From: Bacillota bacterium LX-D
Lineage (GTDB): Bacteria > Bacillota > DUOV01 > Zhaonellaceae
DNA length: 64,000 nucleotides
Reading direction: 5' to 3'
Assembly: GCA_031628995.1 (NCBI GenBank)
Contig: JAVLUO010000008.1
Span: 1-64,000, forward strand
The position numbers were made by a program, and so were the translations under genes. This document shows, piece after piece, positions 25,802 through 37,772 of this stretch; the stretch's first letter is position 1, and every line of letters starts with the position of its first letter. The notes under the pieces are model-generated. The model searched no databases and was not told the DNA's origin. It worked only from the letters and a program-made list of their open reading frames with translations.

Positions 25802-25837
25802 AAACCTCTGTTTCTACAACAGAGGTTTTAATATTTT
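25802..25837 (+). terminator. attenuator-type terminator in the L10 leader
   Basis: AAACCTCTGTT-TCTAC-AACAGAGGTTT is a perfect 11-bp stem followed by TAATATTTTT, 40 nt before rplJ. Its position between the L10-binding RNA and rplJ suggests regulated read-through. Confidence 0.75.
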
Positions 25838-25877
25838 TACCTCAAATACTTTACTTTATTAGTAAGGGGGTGTCACC

Positions 25878-26408
25878 TTGTCCGATCAACAAAAAGAATT
25901 AAAGCAGCAGGTCGTTAATCAAATTAAAGAAAAACTTCAGGATTCTGCTTCGGCAGTACTTACGGATTATCGTGGACTAAATGTTGCTCAGGTTACTAAA
26001 TTGCGTAACGAACTGCGTCAGGCAGGCGTCGAATATAAGGTATTGAAAAACACCTTAATTAAAAGAGCTGCAGATGATCTAGGCTTAGAAGGGTTAGATC
26101 CATACTTAGAAGGCCCCACTGCTCTTGCTTTTAGTAAGGATCCTGTTTCACCGGCTAAAGTTTTATTCGATTTTGCCAAAGAAAATAAAGCTTTAGAAAT
26201 CAAGGCTGGGGTTTTAGAAGGCAAAGTAATTGAAGTACAGCAGGTTAAGGCTCTAGCTGATTTGCCTTCCAAAGAAGAACTTTTGGCCAAAATTGTGGGC
26301 GGTATGCAAGCTCCGTTATATGGATTTGCTGCTGTGCTTAACGGAAATCTTCGAAATTTTGTTTACGCTTTGGAAGCTGTACGTCAACAAAAAGAAGCTA
26401 ATGCTTAA
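25878..26408 (+). CDS. rplJ: 50S ribosomal protein L10
   Basis: Stalk base protein that anchors L7/L12 dimers and autoregulates the operon through the upstream leader. It has 176 residues: an N-terminal rRNA-binding domain with [25 protein letters not shown] and [15 protein letters not shown], and a C-terminal helix that carries L7/L12. The start is TTG 25878 with AAGGGGG 7 nt upstream; no ATG is in range. Confidence 0.95.
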   Translation: MSDQQKELKQQVVNQIKEKLQDSASAVLTDYRGLNVAQVTKLRNELRQAGVEYKVLKNTLIKRAADDLGLEGLDPYLEGPTALAFSKDPVSPAKVLFDFAKENKALEIKAGVLEGKVIEVQQVKALADLPSKEELLAKIVGGMQAPLYGFAAVLNGNLRNFVYALEAVRQQKEANA

Positions 26409-26483
26409 TTGTAAGTACAATTATATTTAAAATTAAAATTTGCTATTACAAAAATGTGATAAAACGAAAGGGGAAAATTTATA

Positions 26484-26864
26484 ATGTCTAAAGTTGCTGA
26501 AATTTTAGAAGCCGTAAAAGGCATGACTGTATTAGAATTAGCTGAATTAGTTAAAGCTTTTGAAGAAGAATTTGGTGTGAGCGCTGCAGCACCTGTTGCA
26601 GTTGCAGCTGCACCTGCTGCCGCTGCTGCACCTGCAGCTGCTGCCGATGAAAAAACTGAGTTTGACGTAATTTTGACAGGCGCTGGCGACAAGAAAATTA
26701 ACGTAATTAAAGTCGTTCGCGAAATTACCGGCTTAGGCTTAAAAGAAGCTAAAGAATTAGTTGATGGAGCTCCTAAACCTGTTAAAGAGAAAATTGGTAA
26801 AGAAGAAGCAGATTCCATTAAAGCTAAACTTGAAGAAGCAGGCGCTGCTGTTGAAGTTAAATAA
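26484..26864 (+). CDS. rplL: 50S ribosomal protein L7/L12
   Basis: Acidic stalk protein present in several copies per ribosome and contacting translational GTPases. It has 126 residues: an N-terminal dimerisation part ([20 protein letters not shown]), an Ala/Pro-rich hinge ([14 protein letters not shown], positions about 43-56) and a C-terminal domain with [28 protein letters not shown]-type site and ATG at 26484. Followed by a strong terminator. Confidence 0.97.
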   Translation: MSKVAEILEAVKGMTVLELAELVKAFEEEFGVSAAAPVAVAAAPAAAAAPAAAADEKTEFDVILTGAGDKKINVIKVVREITGLGLKEAKELVDGAPKPVKEKIGKEEADSIKAKLEEAGAAVEVK

Positions 26865-26901
26865 GAAAATTAAATTAACATCGTTAATTTTTAGACTCTC
26901 A

Positions 26902-26937
26902 TAAATTAAGGCACAATTGTGCCTTAATTTATTTTTA
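26902..26937 (+). terminator. intrinsic terminator after rplL
   Basis: A 30-nt perfect palindrome centred on GGCACAATTGTGCC and extending to TAAATTAA / TTAATTTA is followed by TTTTT. It separates rplJL from the rpoB promoter. Confidence 0.88.
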
Positions 26938-26959
26938 GCTTTCGCATTTAATATCTAAT

Positions 26960-26988
26960 TTGACAAAAACCAGAATATATGTTATTAT
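26960..26988 (+). promoter_or_regulatory. sigma-A promoter of rpoB-rpoC
   Basis: TTGACA (26960-26965), 17 bp, TATTAT (26983-26988). The predicted leader before rpoB is about 180 nt. Confidence 0.8.
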
Positions 26989-27065
26989 CAAAAAATGTCA
27001 TTAGATTCTAATATTTTTAAAAATATGCATAAGAAATTATCAAATGGGAATAATAGGCAGATATG

Positions 27066-27129
27066 AAAGCAAGTGCTAATCAAGTGTAATTTGTTTTACT
27101 TTGTAGTAAATGTTGATTGGTATTGCTTT
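27066..27129 (+). other. long nested hairpin in the rpoB leader
   Basis: The outer arms AAAGCAAGTGCTAATCAA (27066-27083) and TTGATTGGTATTGCTTT (27113-27129) pair with few mismatches. An inner stem TTTACT / AGTAAA sits between them. It has no T tract, so it is not a simple terminator; a processing or control site is possible. The rest of 26938-27171 shows only the promoter. Confidence 0.6.
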
Positions 27130-27171
27130 AATTATTTGTCTAATTTTTGATATGCGTATGGGGGTGAAAGT

Positions 27172-30100
27172 ATGGTATATCCTGTTAAAGTCGGAATCAG
27201 GGAGAGGTGGAGTTTTGCCGAAATCCAAGAAGTTCTTGATATGCCTAACTTAATTGAGGTGCAAAAGAACTCATATAAATGGTTTATTGACGAGGGTTTG
27301 CAAGAAATGTTTGAAGATATCTCTCCTATACAGGATTTTACCGGCAACCTAATTTTAGAATTTATAGGTTATATACTTGGTGAGCCAAAATATTCAGTTG
27401 AGGAATGCAAGGAGAGAGATGTTACCTATGCAGCCCCGCTTAGGGTTAAAGTAAGATTAATTAATAAGGAAACAGGAGAAGTTAAGGAGCAAGAGGTCTT
27501 TATGGGGGATTTTCCCTTAATGACCGAAAATGGAACTTTCATTATTAATGGGGCGGAAAGGGTAATTGTTAGTCAGTTAGTACGTTCCCCTGGCGTCTAC
27601 TATAGTGAACAAGTAGATCCTAGCGGTGTAAAGTTGTATGGAGCTACGGTTATTCCTAATAGGGGTGCATGGCTGGAGTTTGAAAGCGATGTAAATGAAA
27701 ATCTATATGTACGGGTTGATCGCACTAGAAAAGTGCCTGCTACAGTATTGATTCGTGCCTTAGGTTATGGTACTAATGCTCAAATCTTAGAGCTTTTTGA
27801 TAATGACCGGAGAATACAACTTACTTTAGAAAAAGATAATGCAAACAGCGAAGAAGAGGCATTGATAGAAATTTATAAAAGGCTCAGACCCGGTGAACCC
27901 CCAACAGTTGATAGCGCTCGTTCACTATTGGAAACCTTGTTTTTTGATCCAAAGCGCTATGACTTAGGAAACGTAGGACGCTATAAATTAAATAAAAAGT
28001 TAAAACACGGAATCCTCTATCGAGAAAGTGACGAGGAAGAAAAAAAAGAATACATAAAATCCTTAACCAAGGAAGATATAATAGCTACACTGGCAAATTT
28101 CCTGCGCCTAATGAACGGTGAGATCAGTCCGGATGATATTGACCATTTAGGCAATCGCCGATTACGTTCAGTAGGGGAACTGCTGCAAAATCAGTTCCGC
28201 ATTGGTTTGTCAAGAATGGAAAGAGTTGTTCGGGAAAGAATGACAATTCAGGATGTAGAGGTTATTACTCCCCAAGTCCTAATTAATATTCGCCCTGTAG
28301 TAGCTGCGATTAAAGAGTTCTTTGGCAGCAGCCAGCTTTCCCAATTTATGGATCAGACTAATCCTTTAGCGGAACTTACCCATAAAAGACGTTTAAGTGC
28401 CCTTGGACCTGGTGGACTTAGTAGAGAAAGAGCAGGCTTTGAGGTACGGGACGTGCACCATTCTCACTACGGAAGAATGTGTCCTATTGAAACTCCTGAA
28501 GGACCTAATATTGGTTTAATTGGTTCATTAAGTACTTATGCTAGAATTAATGAGTTCGGTTTTATAGAGACTCCTTATCGAAAGGTAGATAAGGAAAGGG
28601 GTATTGTCACAGACGAAATACATTATCTGACGGCAGATGAAGAAGAAAACTATGTTATAGCTCAGGCTAACGCTGTTTTAGATAGTGAGGGACGTTTTAC
28701 AACAGCAAAAGTAAATGCAAGGCATGGCAGCGAGATTATTGTTACCTCTACAGATCGGGTGGACTTTATGGATGTTACGCCTAAACAGGTTTGGAGTATT
28801 GCTACAGCCTTAATTCCCTTCCTTGAACATGACGATGCTAACCGAGCTTTAATGGGCGCAAACATGCAACGTCAGGCGGTACCTCTTTTGTGTACAGATT
28901 CGCCCTACGTTGGTACTGGAATGGAATGGAAATGTGCTAGGGATTCTGGAGTCGTGATCCTCGCTAAAAATAGCGGAGTTGTTGAAAAGGTTACTGGCAA
29001 TGAGATAGTTATTAGAACTGATGATCAAAAGCTGGATCGTTATAAACTGCTAAAATTCACTCGTTCCAATCAGGGAACCTGTATTAATCAAAAACCAATT
29101 ATATATAAAGGGGATAGGATTGAGGCAGGAGATGTTATTGCTGATGGGCCATCTACGGATCACGGAGAACTAGCTTTAGGTCGTAACGTATTAGTGGCAT
29201 TTATGACCTGGGAAGGCTACAACTACGAAGATGCTATTTTAGTTAGTGAAAAGCTAGTTAAAGAAGATTACTTCACATCTATTCATATTGAAGAATACGA
29301 ATGTGATGCCAGGGATACTAAGCTTGGACCTGAGGAAATAACCCGAGATATCCCTAACGTTGGAGAAGAGGTGCTGAAAGATCTGGACGATCGAGGTATT
29401 ATTCGGGTAGGTGCTGAAGTGCGCCCCGGAGATATTTTGGTAGGTAAAGTAACTCCGAAGGGAGAAACGGAACTGACAGCAGAGGAACGTTTGCTGCGGG
29501 CTATTTTCGGTGAAAAAGCAAGGGAAGTACGGGATACCTCTTTAAGGGTGCCTCACGGTGAGTCGGGTAAAATTGTTGATGTCAAAGTTTTCTCAAGGGA
29601 AAATGGGGACGAATTGGCACCTGGAGTCAACCAACTAGTGCGGGTTTATATAGCGCAAAAACGAAAAATATCTCAAGGAGATAAAATGGCCGGAAGACAC
29701 GGTAATAAGGGTGTTATTTCTAGGATATTACCAGAACAAGACATGCCCTTTTTGCCAGATGGTACTCCCGTTGAAATTGTTTTAAATCCTTTAGGAGTTC
29801 CCTCTCGGATGAATATTGGACAGATTTTGGAATGCCACCTAGGCTGGGCTGCAAAAGGACTGGGCATTCGTGTGGCAACGCCTGTGTTTGATGGAGCCAG
29901 TGAGGATGATATAGTCGAAATGCTAGAGAAGGCGGGTAAGCCTACCAGCGGTAAAACAAAATTATACGATGGCCGGACAGGGGAACTATTCGATAATGAA
30001 GTAACTGTCGGTTATGTTTATATGTTGAAATTAGCTCACTTAGTAGACGATAAAATTCACGCTCGTTCTACTGGTCCATACTCCCTAGTTACTCAACAGC

Positions 30101-30627
30101 CTTTAGGTGGTAAAGCTCAATTTGGTGGGCAAAGATTTGGAGAAATGGAAGTTTGGGCTTTAGAGGCCTATGGCGCAGCCTATACTTTGCAGGAAATTCT
30201 TACTGTAAAATCCGACGATGTAGTAGGTAGGGTAAAAACTTATGAAGCCATTGTCAAAGGAGAAAATATTCCCGAACCAGGTGTTCCGGAATCCTTCAAA
30301 GTACTAATTAAAGAATTGCAAAGCCTATGCTTAGATGTAAAAGTATTATCTGAGGAAGATAATGAAATTGAGATTAAGGAAGAGGATGACGATGTCAGCG
30401 AAACTGCTAAAGAGTTAGGCATTGACATTGGCGAGGAAGAAGACGATGAGAAACTGCATGTAGCAAGAATACCTAAAGAAGATGACTACACAGAGGATGA
30501 AGAATCAGAAAACGAAGATGATGATGACGACATATTGCTGCAGTTAGAAAAAAAGGCAAATCCAAATGGATTAGAACAGGATAAAGATGAATTTATAGAC
30601 GACGACCCATTTGAGGATGAAGACTAA
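27172..30627 (+). CDS. rpoB: RNA polymerase beta subunit
   Basis: Catalytic-core subunit, 1151 residues. The rifampicin-pocket region reads [20 protein letters not shown] then [19 protein letters not shown] near residue 383-420, with no obvious resistance substitution, followed by [37 protein letters not shown] near residue 830 is the conserved active-site lysine region. From about residue 1060 the protein continues as a roughly 90-residue tail dominated by Asp and Glu, longer and more acidic than the core requires. GGGGGTGAAAGT precedes ATG 27172. Co-transcribed with rpoC. Confidence 0.98.
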   Translation: MVYPVKVGIRERWSFAEIQEVLDMPNLIEVQKNSYKWFIDEGLQEMFEDISPIQDFTGNLILEFIGYILGEPKYSVEECKERDVTYAAPLRVKVRLINKETGEVKEQEVFMGDFPLMTENGTFIINGAERVIVSQLVRSPGVYYSEQVDPSGVKLYGATVIPNRGAWLEFESDVNENLYVRVDRTRKVPATVLIRALGYGTNAQILELFDNDRRIQLTLEKDNANSEEEALIEIYKRLRPGEPPTVDSARSLLETLFFDPKRYDLGNVGRYKLNKKLKHGILYRESDEEEKKEYIKSLTKEDIIATLANFLRLMNGEISPDDIDHLGNRRLRSVGELLQNQFRIGLSRMERVVRERMTIQDVEVITPQVLINIRPVVAAIKEFFGSSQLSQFMDQTNPLAELTHKRRLSALGPGGLSRERAGFEVRDVHHSHYGRMCPIETPEGPNIGLIGSLSTYARINEFGFIETPYRKVDKERGIVTDEIHYLTADEEENYVIAQANAVLDSEGRFTTAKVNARHGSEIIVTSTDRVDFMDVTPKQVWSIATALIPFLEHDDANRALMGANMQRQAVPLLCTDSPYVGTGMEWKCARDSGVVILAKNSGVVEKVTGNEIVIRTDDQKLDRYKLLKFTRSNQGTCINQKPIIYKGDRIEAGDVIADGPSTDHGELALGRNVLVAFMTWEGYNYEDAILVSEKLVKEDYFTSIHIEEYECDARDTKLGPEEITRDIPNVGEEVLKDLDDRGIIRVGAEVRPGDILVGKVTPKGETELTAEERLLRAIFGEKAREVRDTSLRVPHGESGKIVDVKVFSRENGDELAPGVNQLVRVYIAQKRKISQGDKMAGRHGNKGVISRILPEQDMPFLPDGTPVEIVLNPLGVPSRMNIGQILECHLGWAAKGLGIRVATPVFDGASEDDIVEMLEKAGKPTSGKTKLYDGRTGELFDNEVTVGYVYMLKLAHLVDDKIHARSTGPYSLVTQQPLGGKAQFGGQRFGEMEVWALEAYGAAYTLQEILTVKSDDVVGRVKTYEAIVKGENIPEPGVPESFKVLIKELQSLCLDVKVLSEEDNEIEIKEEDDDVSETAKELGIDIGEEEDDEKLHVARIPKEDDYTEDEESENEDDDDDILLQLEKKANPNGLEQDKDEFIDDDPFEDED

Positions 30628-30630
30628 TAG

Positions 30631-30707
30631 CCTTCGCGAATACTGTACTTAGTTTTTAAACCAATCCTGAGCTGAGCCTATGACTTGGCTTAAAGCTAAG
30701 ACGAAGG
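30631..30707 (+). other. structured rpoB-rpoC intergenic region
   Basis: CCTTCG (30631-30636) can pair with CGAAGG (30702-30707), and CTTAG (30648-30652) with CTAAG (30696-30700), around an inner TGAGCC / GGCTTA hairpin. The closing arm overlaps AAGGGAG, the rpoC ribosome site, so the fold could limit rpoC translation or be an RNase III target. No protein or terminator is seen. Confidence 0.55.
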
Positions 30708-30719
30708 GAGAGAAGGTCT

Positions 30720-33700
30720 TTGTTGGATGTTAACAACTTTGATCGTATGCGCATTGGTCTAGCTTCGCCGGAACAAATTCGTGCTTGGTCCAGCGGAGAG
30801 GTTAAAAAGCCTGAAACAATTAACTATCGTACGCTTAAACCTGAAAGAGATGGTTTGTTCTGCGAACGGATCTTTGGCCCAACTAGAGACTGGGAATGTC
30901 ATTGTGGTAAATATAAACGGGTAAGGTATAAAGGAATTGTCTGTGATCGATGTGGAGTTGAAGTAACCCGTTCCAAAGTACGGCGGGAACGCTTAGGACA
31001 TATTGAATTAGCTGCTCCTGTCTCCCACATCTGGTACTTTAAAGGAATACCCAGCCGAATGGGATTGTTATTGGATATTTCCCCTCGTTCCTTGGAAAAA
31101 GTTTTATATTTTGTTTCCTACGTAGTAACAGACCCAGGGGATACTCCTTTGATGAAAAAACAATTGTTATCGGAAAACGAATATCGTGAATATAGAGATA
31201 AATACGGCAGTAATTTTGATGCGGGAATGGGTGCCGAGTCAGTCAAAAAGCTTTTGGAAGAAATGAACCTTGATGAATTAGCTGCTGAATTGCGGGAAGA
31301 ATTAAAAGATGCCAGCGGACAAAGAAAAGTTCGTGCCGTTCGCCGCTTAGAAGTAGTAGAGGCTTTTAAAAACTCTGGCAATAGGCCTGAATGGATGATT
31401 TTAGATGTGGTTCCTGTTATTCCTCCCGAACTGAGACCTATGGTGCAGTTAGACGGAGGTAGATTTGCCACTTCTGATTTAAATGACTTATACCGTCGAG
31501 TTATTAACCGAAATAACCGCCTTAAAAGATTGTTGGATCTAGGTGCCCCTGATATTATTGTTCGTAACGAAAAAAGGATGCTGCAAGAGGCTGTAGATGC
31601 TTTAATAGATAACGGCCGACGTGGCAGACCTGTCACCGGTCCCGGCAACCGTCCCTTAAAATCTTTAAGCGATATGCTAAAAGGAAAGCAAGGGCGCTTT
31701 AGACAGAACTTGTTAGGGAAAAGGGTAGACTATTCTGGCCGTTCCGTTATTGTAGTTGGGCCTGAATTAAGTATGCATCAGTGTGGTTTACCTAAGGAAA
31801 TGGCTTTAGAACTCTTTAAACCCTTTGTCATGAAGAGGTTAGTGGATGAAGGTTACGCCCATAACATTAAAAGTGCCAAAAGAATGGTTGAAAGAGTAAG
31901 AAATGAAGTTTGGGATGTTTTGGAGGAAGTTATTAAGGAACACCCAGTTCTTCTAAATAGGGCTCCAACCTTGCACCGCTTGGGAATTCAAGCCTTTGAA
32001 CCTGTGTTGGTTGGGGGAAGGGCTTTGCAGCTTCACCCCTTAGTTTGTACAGCTTATAATGCGGACTTTGACGGTGACCAAATGGCAGTACACGTACCAT
32101 TATCAGCGGAAGCTCAGGCTGAAGCAAGGCTATTGATGCTTTCCTCTAACAACATTTTGAATCCTAAAGATGGCCGCCCTGTTTCAACGCCAACGCAAGA
32201 TATGGTCTTGGGCTCTTATTACTTGACCGTGGACAAGGATGGTGCTAAAGGAGAAGGAAAAATATTTAAAAACTACGAAGAAGCTTATTTAGCCTATACA
32301 TTTGGAACCGTTGATTTGCATGCCAAAATTAAAGTTAAAGATAATGGGCAGTGGCTAGAGACAACTGTGGGAAGGTTAATCTTTAATAAAGAAGTTCCTA
32401 TCCCCCCTGAACTTGGCTTTTATAACGAAGAAGTAGGTAAAAAGAAATTAGGGGAAATTGTCGGACGTTGTTATAAAATTCTTGGCAATTCAGTTACTGC
32501 TAAACTATTAGATGGGATCAAAAGATTAGGATATAAATATTCCACTAAGGCAGGAATAACTATTAGTGTTCCTGACATAAAAGTTCCCGAAGCGAAAAAG
32601 GTAATTTTGGAACAAACTGAAGAACAAGTTGATAAGGTTGAACAAATGTATCGCCGGGGATTAATTACAGAGGAAGAAAGATATCAAAAAATAACAACTA
32701 TGTGGAGCAAAGCAACGGAAGACGTTACAAATTCATTAATGACTTCTTTGGATAAATTCAATCCTGTCTATATGATGGCTAATTCTGGTGCTCGTGGTAA
32801 CGTGCAGCAAATTCGTCAGTTGGCAGGAATGAGAGGCTTAATGGCTGACCCCTCAGGAAGAATTATTGACTTGCCAATTAAAGCAAACTTTAGAGAAGGT
32901 TTGACAGTTCTAGAGTATTTTATCTCGACTCACGGAGCTAGAAAGGGTTTGGCGGATACGGCCTTAAGAACAGCTGACTCTGGTTATCTGACTCGCCGTC
33001 TGGTTGATGTAGCACAAGATGTTATAGTGCGTGAGGAAGATTGCGGAACAACGACGGGTATTATAGTTGAAGAAATAAAAGAAGGCAACGAAAAAATTGA
33101 ACAGCTGTCCGAACGCATTGAGGGGAGATTTGCTTTAGAAGATATTAAGGATCCTGCTACAGGTGAAATAATCGTAGCTGCAGATACAGAAATCAGCGAA
33201 GCGGCAGCCAAACAAGTCGTAAATGCAGGAATTAAACAGGTTAAAATCCGCTCTGTAGTAACTTGTAAAAGTAAATATGGAGTATGCGCCAAATGTTATG
33301 GCCGAAACTTAGCTACAGGTTCTTTAGTAGAAATAGGTGAAGCAGTAGGCATTATTGCTGCTCAGTCTATTGGTGAACCAGGTACCCAGTTAACCATGCG
33401 TACCTTCCACACTGGGGGTGTTGCCGGTGATGACATTACTCAAGGTTTGCCGAGGGTAGAAGAACTCTTCGAAGCTCGTAAGCCAAAAGGTCAGGCTATT
33501 ATTGCTGAGGTCAGCGGTAAAGTAGAAATAACTGAAAATAAGGGCCGTCGTGAAGTTGTAATTACAACAAATGATGGAGAACGCTTTGATTATCAAATTC
33601 CCTATGGCTCGAGAATTAAAGTAGAAGAAGGTTCCATAGTGGAGGCAGGGGACGAATTAACGGAAGGCTCCGTTAATCCCCATGACTTATTAAAGGTAAA

Positions 33701-34184
33701 AGGTGTCCGTGGTGTTCAAGTTTACCTTTTGCGTGAAGTCCAACGGGTTTATAGACTCCAAGGTGTGGATATTAATGATAAGCATATTGAAGTTATGGTT
33801 CGACAAATGCTGCGGAAAGTTAAAGTTGAGGATCCAGGAGATACCATGCTCTTGTCTGGCGGCTTAATAGATATGTTTGAATTTGAAGAGGAAAATGAAA
33901 AAGCAATTGCAGCAGGAGGGGAACCGGCTGTTGGTAAACCGGTGTTACTTGGTATAACTAAGGCATCTCTAGCAACGGACTCCTTCTTATCGGCAGCCTC
34001 CTTCCAGGAAACAACGAGAGTTTTAACGGAAGCAGCCATTAAAGGCAAATTAGATCCATTAATAGGATTAAAAGAAAACGTAATTATTGGTAAGTTGATT
34101 CCGGCAGGCACTGGTATGTCTAGATACCGCAATATTAGGGTCTTTAACAGTGAAACCAATAGCGAAGAAATACAAAATTCTTGA
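30720..34184 (+). CDS. rpoC: RNA polymerase beta' subunit
   Basis: 1154 residues. The N-terminal zinc-binding site is [20 protein letters not shown] near residue 60; the catalytic metal loop [12 protein letters not shown] is near residue 448; a second cysteine set (CGTT...[13 protein letters not shown]) lies near residues 775-862, and [19 protein letters not shown] is near residue 899. The start is TTG 30720 with GGGAG 9 nt upstream; TTG 30723 is the alternative. A new promoter overlaps its stop codon. Confidence 0.98.
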   Translation: MLDVNNFDRMRIGLASPEQIRAWSSGEVKKPETINYRTLKPERDGLFCERIFGPTRDWECHCGKYKRVRYKGIVCDRCGVEVTRSKVRRERLGHIELAAPVSHIWYFKGIPSRMGLLLDISPRSLEKVLYFVSYVVTDPGDTPLMKKQLLSENEYREYRDKYGSNFDAGMGAESVKKLLEEMNLDELAAELREELKDASGQRKVRAVRRLEVVEAFKNSGNRPEWMILDVVPVIPPELRPMVQLDGGRFATSDLNDLYRRVINRNNRLKRLLDLGAPDIIVRNEKRMLQEAVDALIDNGRRGRPVTGPGNRPLKSLSDMLKGKQGRFRQNLLGKRVDYSGRSVIVVGPELSMHQCGLPKEMALELFKPFVMKRLVDEGYAHNIKSAKRMVERVRNEVWDVLEEVIKEHPVLLNRAPTLHRLGIQAFEPVLVGGRALQLHPLVCTAYNADFDGDQMAVHVPLSAEAQAEARLLMLSSNNILNPKDGRPVSTPTQDMVLGSYYLTVDKDGAKGEGKIFKNYEEAYLAYTFGTVDLHAKIKVKDNGQWLETTVGRLIFNKEVPIPPELGFYNEEVGKKKLGEIVGRCYKILGNSVTAKLLDGIKRLGYKYSTKAGITISVPDIKVPEAKKVILEQTEEQVDKVEQMYRRGLITEEERYQKITTMWSKATEDVTNSLMTSLDKFNPVYMMANSGARGNVQQIRQLAGMRGLMADPSGRIIDLPIKANFREGLTVLEYFISTHGARKGLADTALRTADSGYLTRRLVDVAQDVIVREEDCGTTTGIIVEEIKEGNEKIEQLSERIEGRFALEDIKDPATGEIIVAADTEISEAAAKQVVNAGIKQVKIRSVVTCKSKYGVCAKCYGRNLATGSLVEIGEAVGIIAAQSIGEPGTQLTMRTFHTGGVAGDDITQGLPRVEELFEARKPKGQAIIAEVSGKVEITENKGRREVVITTNDGERFDYQIPYGSRIKVEEGSIVEAGDELTEGSVNPHDLLKVKGVRGVQVYLLREVQRVYRLQGVDINDKHIEVMVRQMLRKVKVEDPGDTMLLSGGLIDMFEFEEENEKAIAAGGEPAVGKPVLLGITKASLATDSFLSAASFQETTRVLTEAAIKGKLDPLIGLKENVIIGKLIPAGTGMSRYRNIRVFNSETNSEEIQNS

Positions 34185-34209
34185 CACTAATGTTGAGTAA
34201 TGTTAATAT
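34181..34209 (+). promoter_or_regulatory. promoter overlapping the end of rpoC
   Basis: TTGACA (34181-34186) overlaps the rpoC stop codon; TAATAT (34204-34209) follows 17 bp later. It would drive the L7Ae gene and the str genes independently of rpoBC. Confidence 0.72.
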
Positions 34210-34246
34210 GTATAAGTGTGTATTGTCAAAGGGAGGTTCTTGAAGA

Positions 34247-34498
34247 ATGCCCTATGAAAGGCTAAAAAATGCCACCAAAAAAACTATTGGTACAAAACAG
34301 ACCATTAAAGCCGTTCAAAGAGGTGCTGCTTTAGTGGTGTATATAGCAAAAGATGCTGAACCTCGTGTCCTTGACCCTTTGGTTAAGTTGTGCCAGGAAA
34401 AAGGTCTGGAAGTAGTCATGGTAGATTCCATGTTGGAATTGGGTAAAGCATGTGGCATTGAAGTCGGTTCAGCTTCGGCTGCGGTTGTGACAGACTAA
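34247..34498 (+). CDS. rplGB: L7Ae-family ribosomal/K-turn-binding protein
   Basis: Small L7Ae/L30e-fold protein of 83 residues (YbxF-like), expected to bind kink-turn RNA. The RNA-binding turn is GTKQTIKAVQRGAALVVYIAKDAEP, followed by LVKLCQEKGLEVVMVDSMLELGKACGI near residue 44. The position between rpoC and rpsL is the usual one in Firmicutes. GGGAGG stands before ATG 34247. Whether it is a stable ribosomal component is not settled. Confidence 0.88.
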   Translation: MPYERLKNATKKTIGTKQTIKAVQRGAALVVYIAKDAEPRVLDPLVKLCQEKGLEVVMVDSMLELGKACGIEVGSASAAVVTD

Positions 34499-34511
34499 GT
34501 AAAGGAAATGC

Positions 34512-34543
34512 GTGGTTGGCAATGCAAATACATTGCTAACCAC
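34512..34543 (+). other. 13-bp hairpin between the L7Ae gene and rpsL
   Basis: GTGGTTGGCAATG pairs with CATTGCTAACCAC (one G-T pair) across a 6-nt loop. The following TATACCTTTTG is only partly T-rich, so this may be a weak terminator or attenuator in the rpsL leader. Confidence 0.65.
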
Positions 34544-34576
34544 TATACCTTTTGATTGAGGAAGGAGGTGGATTAG

Positions 34577-34954
34577 ATGCCGACAATTCACCAACTAGTA
34601 AGAAAAGGCAGGGAAGTTGCAGAAAAGAAATCAACAGCTCCCGCTTTAAAAGAGTCACCACAAAAAAGAGGAGTTTGCACAAGAGTCTATACTACCACAC
34701 CTAAAAAGCCTAACTCAGCACTACGTAAAGTAGCTCGTGTAAGGCTCACTAATGGTATTGAAATAACAGCCTATATTCCTGGAATTGGACACAATTTACA
34801 GGAACACTCGGTGGTGTTGGTTAGAGGCGGCAGGGTTAAGGATTTACCTGGTGTAAGATATCACATTGTTCGTGGTGCCCTTGATACGGCAGGTGTGCAA
34901 AAAAGAGAACAAGGCCGCTCTAAATATGGTGCAAAAAGAGCTAAGAAAAAATAA
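34577..34954 (+). CDS. rpsL: 30S ribosomal protein S12
   Basis: Decoding-centre protein, 125 residues. The two streptomycin-related loops are wild type in appearance: [16 protein letters not shown] near residue 40 (Lys) and [15 protein letters not shown] near residue 85. GAAGGAGGTGG precedes ATG 34577. First of the str genes rpsL-rpsG-fusA-tuf. Confidence 0.98.
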   Translation: MPTIHQLVRKGREVAEKKSTAPALKESPQKRGVCTRVYTTTPKKPNSALRKVARVRLTNGIEITAYIPGIGHNLQEHSVVLVRGGRVKDLPGVRYHIVRGALDTAGVQKREQGRSKYGAKRAKKK

Positions 34955-35017
34955 TTAATTAAATAAAATAAGTAACTGTTTGAATTGAGTGCCCTTGAAA
35001 AATGGCCAGAAGAATAG

Positions 35018-35545
<528 letters not shown>

Positions 35546-35607
35546 TATTTTCAGGGGCCAGGTTTACTAAATAACGTAAACCAGTTGAAGCAGAAGGGGG
35601 GATAACT

Positions 35608-37686
35608 ATGGCAAGACAATTTTCGTTGGAAAATACGAGAAATATAGGTATCATGGCCCATATTGATGCAGGAAAAACAACTACCACTGAACGTATTTTG
35701 TTCTATACCGGTAGAGTTCATAAAATTGGTGAAGTACACGATGGTGCGGCTACCATGGACTGGATGGTTCAAGAACAGGAAAGAGGTATTACAATTACTT
35801 CTGCTGCGACGACTTGTAAGTGGAGAGATCATCGTATTAACATCATTGATACGCCAGGCCACGTGGACTTTACAGTTGAAGTTGAACGTTCTTTAAGGGT
35901 GTTAGATGGTGCAGTGGCAGTTTTTTGTTCCGTAGGCGGTGTTGAGCCCCAGTCGGAAACAGTATGGCGCCAAGCTGATAAATATGGGGTACCTCGTATC
36001 GCATTTATTAATAAAATGGACCGTATGGGTGCTGACTTCTTTAGAGGAGTCAACATGATCAAGGAAAGATTAGGTGCAAACCCGGTACCGATTCAAATAC
36101 CTATTGGTGCAGAAGATGGATTTAAAGGAATTGTAGATTTAGTAACCGAAACAGCAATTGTTTATACAGACGATTTAGGCACAGAGAGCGAAGAAACGGC
36201 TATACCTGATGATTTAAAAGAAATCGTTGCGGAATATCGTGAAAAACTTATTGAAGCAGTTGCTGAGTCTGATGAAGAACTAATGATGAAATACTTAGAA
36301 GGCGAAGAGCTTACTGAAGATGAAATTAGAAGGGGAATTAGAAAAGGGACATTATCCGTTAGTATGATTCCTGTACTGTGTGGTTCTGCCTTTAAAAACA
36401 AAGGGGTTCAACCTTTACTCGATGCAGTTGTGGATTATATGCCGTCACCCTTGGATGTACCTGCTATTAATGGTACAAATCCAGAAAACTGTGAGGAAGA
36501 CCATCGGAGGGCTGCTGATGATGAGCCTTTCTCTGCACTAGCATTTAAAATTATGAGTGATCCATATGTTGGAAAGTTAACATTCTTTAGGGTCTACTCT
36601 GGTACTATGAAATCTGGTTCTTACGTTTATAACTCAACTAAAGGAAAAAGAGAACGTATTGGACGGATTTTGCTAATGCATGCCAACCACAGAGAAGAAA
36701 TTTCCGAAGTTATGGCTGGGGATATTGCCGCTGCAGTAGGGTTGAAAGAAACTACCACGGGTGATACGTTGTGTGACGAAGAAAAGCCGATTGTCTTGGA
36801 ATCTATGGAATTCCCAGAACCGGTTATTGATGTGGCTATAGAACCTAAAACCAAAGCGGACCAAGAGAAAATGAGCATTGCACTGCAAAAATTAGCTGAA
36901 GAAGACCCGACTTTCAAGATGCATACTGATCAAGAATCGGGGCAGACCATAATTTCCGGAATGGGTGAATTGCACCTGGATATTATTGCAGACCGTTTAT
37001 TGCGTGAGTTCAAAGTTGATGCGACAGTTGGACGTCCGCAAGTTGCTTATAGGGAAACAATCAAAAGTTCGACTAAAGTTGAAGGGAAATTTGTACGCCA
37101 GTCTGGCGGCCGTGGACAATATGGCCACGTGTGGTTAGAATTAGAACCATTGGAAAGAGGTAAAGGTTACGAATTCGAAAGTAAAATTGTTGGAGGTGCT
37201 ATTCCTAAGGAATATATAGCACCTGTAGACAGTGGCGTACGGGAAGCCATGGAAAACGGAGTTTTAGCGGGCTATCCTACTATCGATGTAAAGGTAACAT
37301 TATATGATGGTTCATACCACGATGTAGACTCTTCAGAAATGGCATTTAAAATTGCTGGTTCCATGGGATTTAAGGCCGGTGCCAAGAAAGCTAATCCGGT
37401 GATTTTAGAACCAATTATGAAAATAGAAGTTGTTGTACCCGATGAATATATGGGTGACGTAATTGGTGACATCAATTCAAGACGTGGACGAATTGAAGGT
37501 ATGGAACCAAGATCTGGAACCCAGGTAATTAGAGGATATGTGCCTTTGGGAGAAATGTTTGGTTATGCTACTGATTTGCGTTCTCGGACTCAAGGAAGAG
37601 GCGTTTACACAATGCAGTTTTCCCACTATGATGAAGTTCCCAGAAACATTGCTGAAGAAATCATTGCAAAACGCCAGGGTGCGTAA
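35608..37686 (+). CDS. fusA: elongation factor G
   Basis: Translocation GTPase of 692 residues. The G1 motif is AHIDAGKT near residue 17, then [18 protein letters not shown] and [11 protein letters not shown]; domain IV has [19 protein letters not shown] near residue 497, and the C-terminal domain has [27 protein letters not shown] precedes ATG 35608. Standard single-copy EF-G, followed 86 nt later by tuf copy 2. Confidence 0.98.
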   Translation: MARQFSLENTRNIGIMAHIDAGKTTTTERILFYTGRVHKIGEVHDGAATMDWMVQEQERGITITSAATTCKWRDHRINIIDTPGHVDFTVEVERSLRVLDGAVAVFCSVGGVEPQSETVWRQADKYGVPRIAFINKMDRMGADFFRGVNMIKERLGANPVPIQIPIGAEDGFKGIVDLVTETAIVYTDDLGTESEETAIPDDLKEIVAEYREKLIEAVAESDEELMMKYLEGEELTEDEIRRGIRKGTLSVSMIPVLCGSAFKNKGVQPLLDAVVDYMPSPLDVPAINGTNPENCEEDHRRAADDEPFSALAFKIMSDPYVGKLTFFRVYSGTMKSGSYVYNSTKGKRERIGRILLMHANHREEISEVMAGDIAAAVGLKETTTGDTLCDEEKPIVLESMEFPEPVIDVAIEPKTKADQEKMSIALQKLAEEDPTFKMHTDQESGQTIISGMGELHLDIIADRLLREFKVDATVGRPQVAYRETIKSSTKVEGKFVRQSGGRGQYGHVWLELEPLERGKGYEFESKIVGGAIPKEYIAPVDSGVREAMENGVLAGYPTIDVKVTLYDGSYHDVDSSEMAFKIAGSMGFKAGAKKANPVILEPIMKIEVVVPDEYMGDVIGDINSRRGRIEGMEPRSGTQVIRGYVPLGEMFGYATDLRSRTQGRGVYTMQFSHYDEVPRNIAEEIIAKRQGA

Positions 37687-37772
37687 CTTATCTGCTTAAT
37701 CTGGCGGCTATTAAATACTGCTAGATACTATACATTATAATAATTTGATAAAATTAAGGAGGAAAGATCCTA

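Noticed and set aside
26615-26656. Ala/Pro repeat in rplL as a tandem DNA repeat
   Set aside because: It is the normal flexible hinge of L7/L12.
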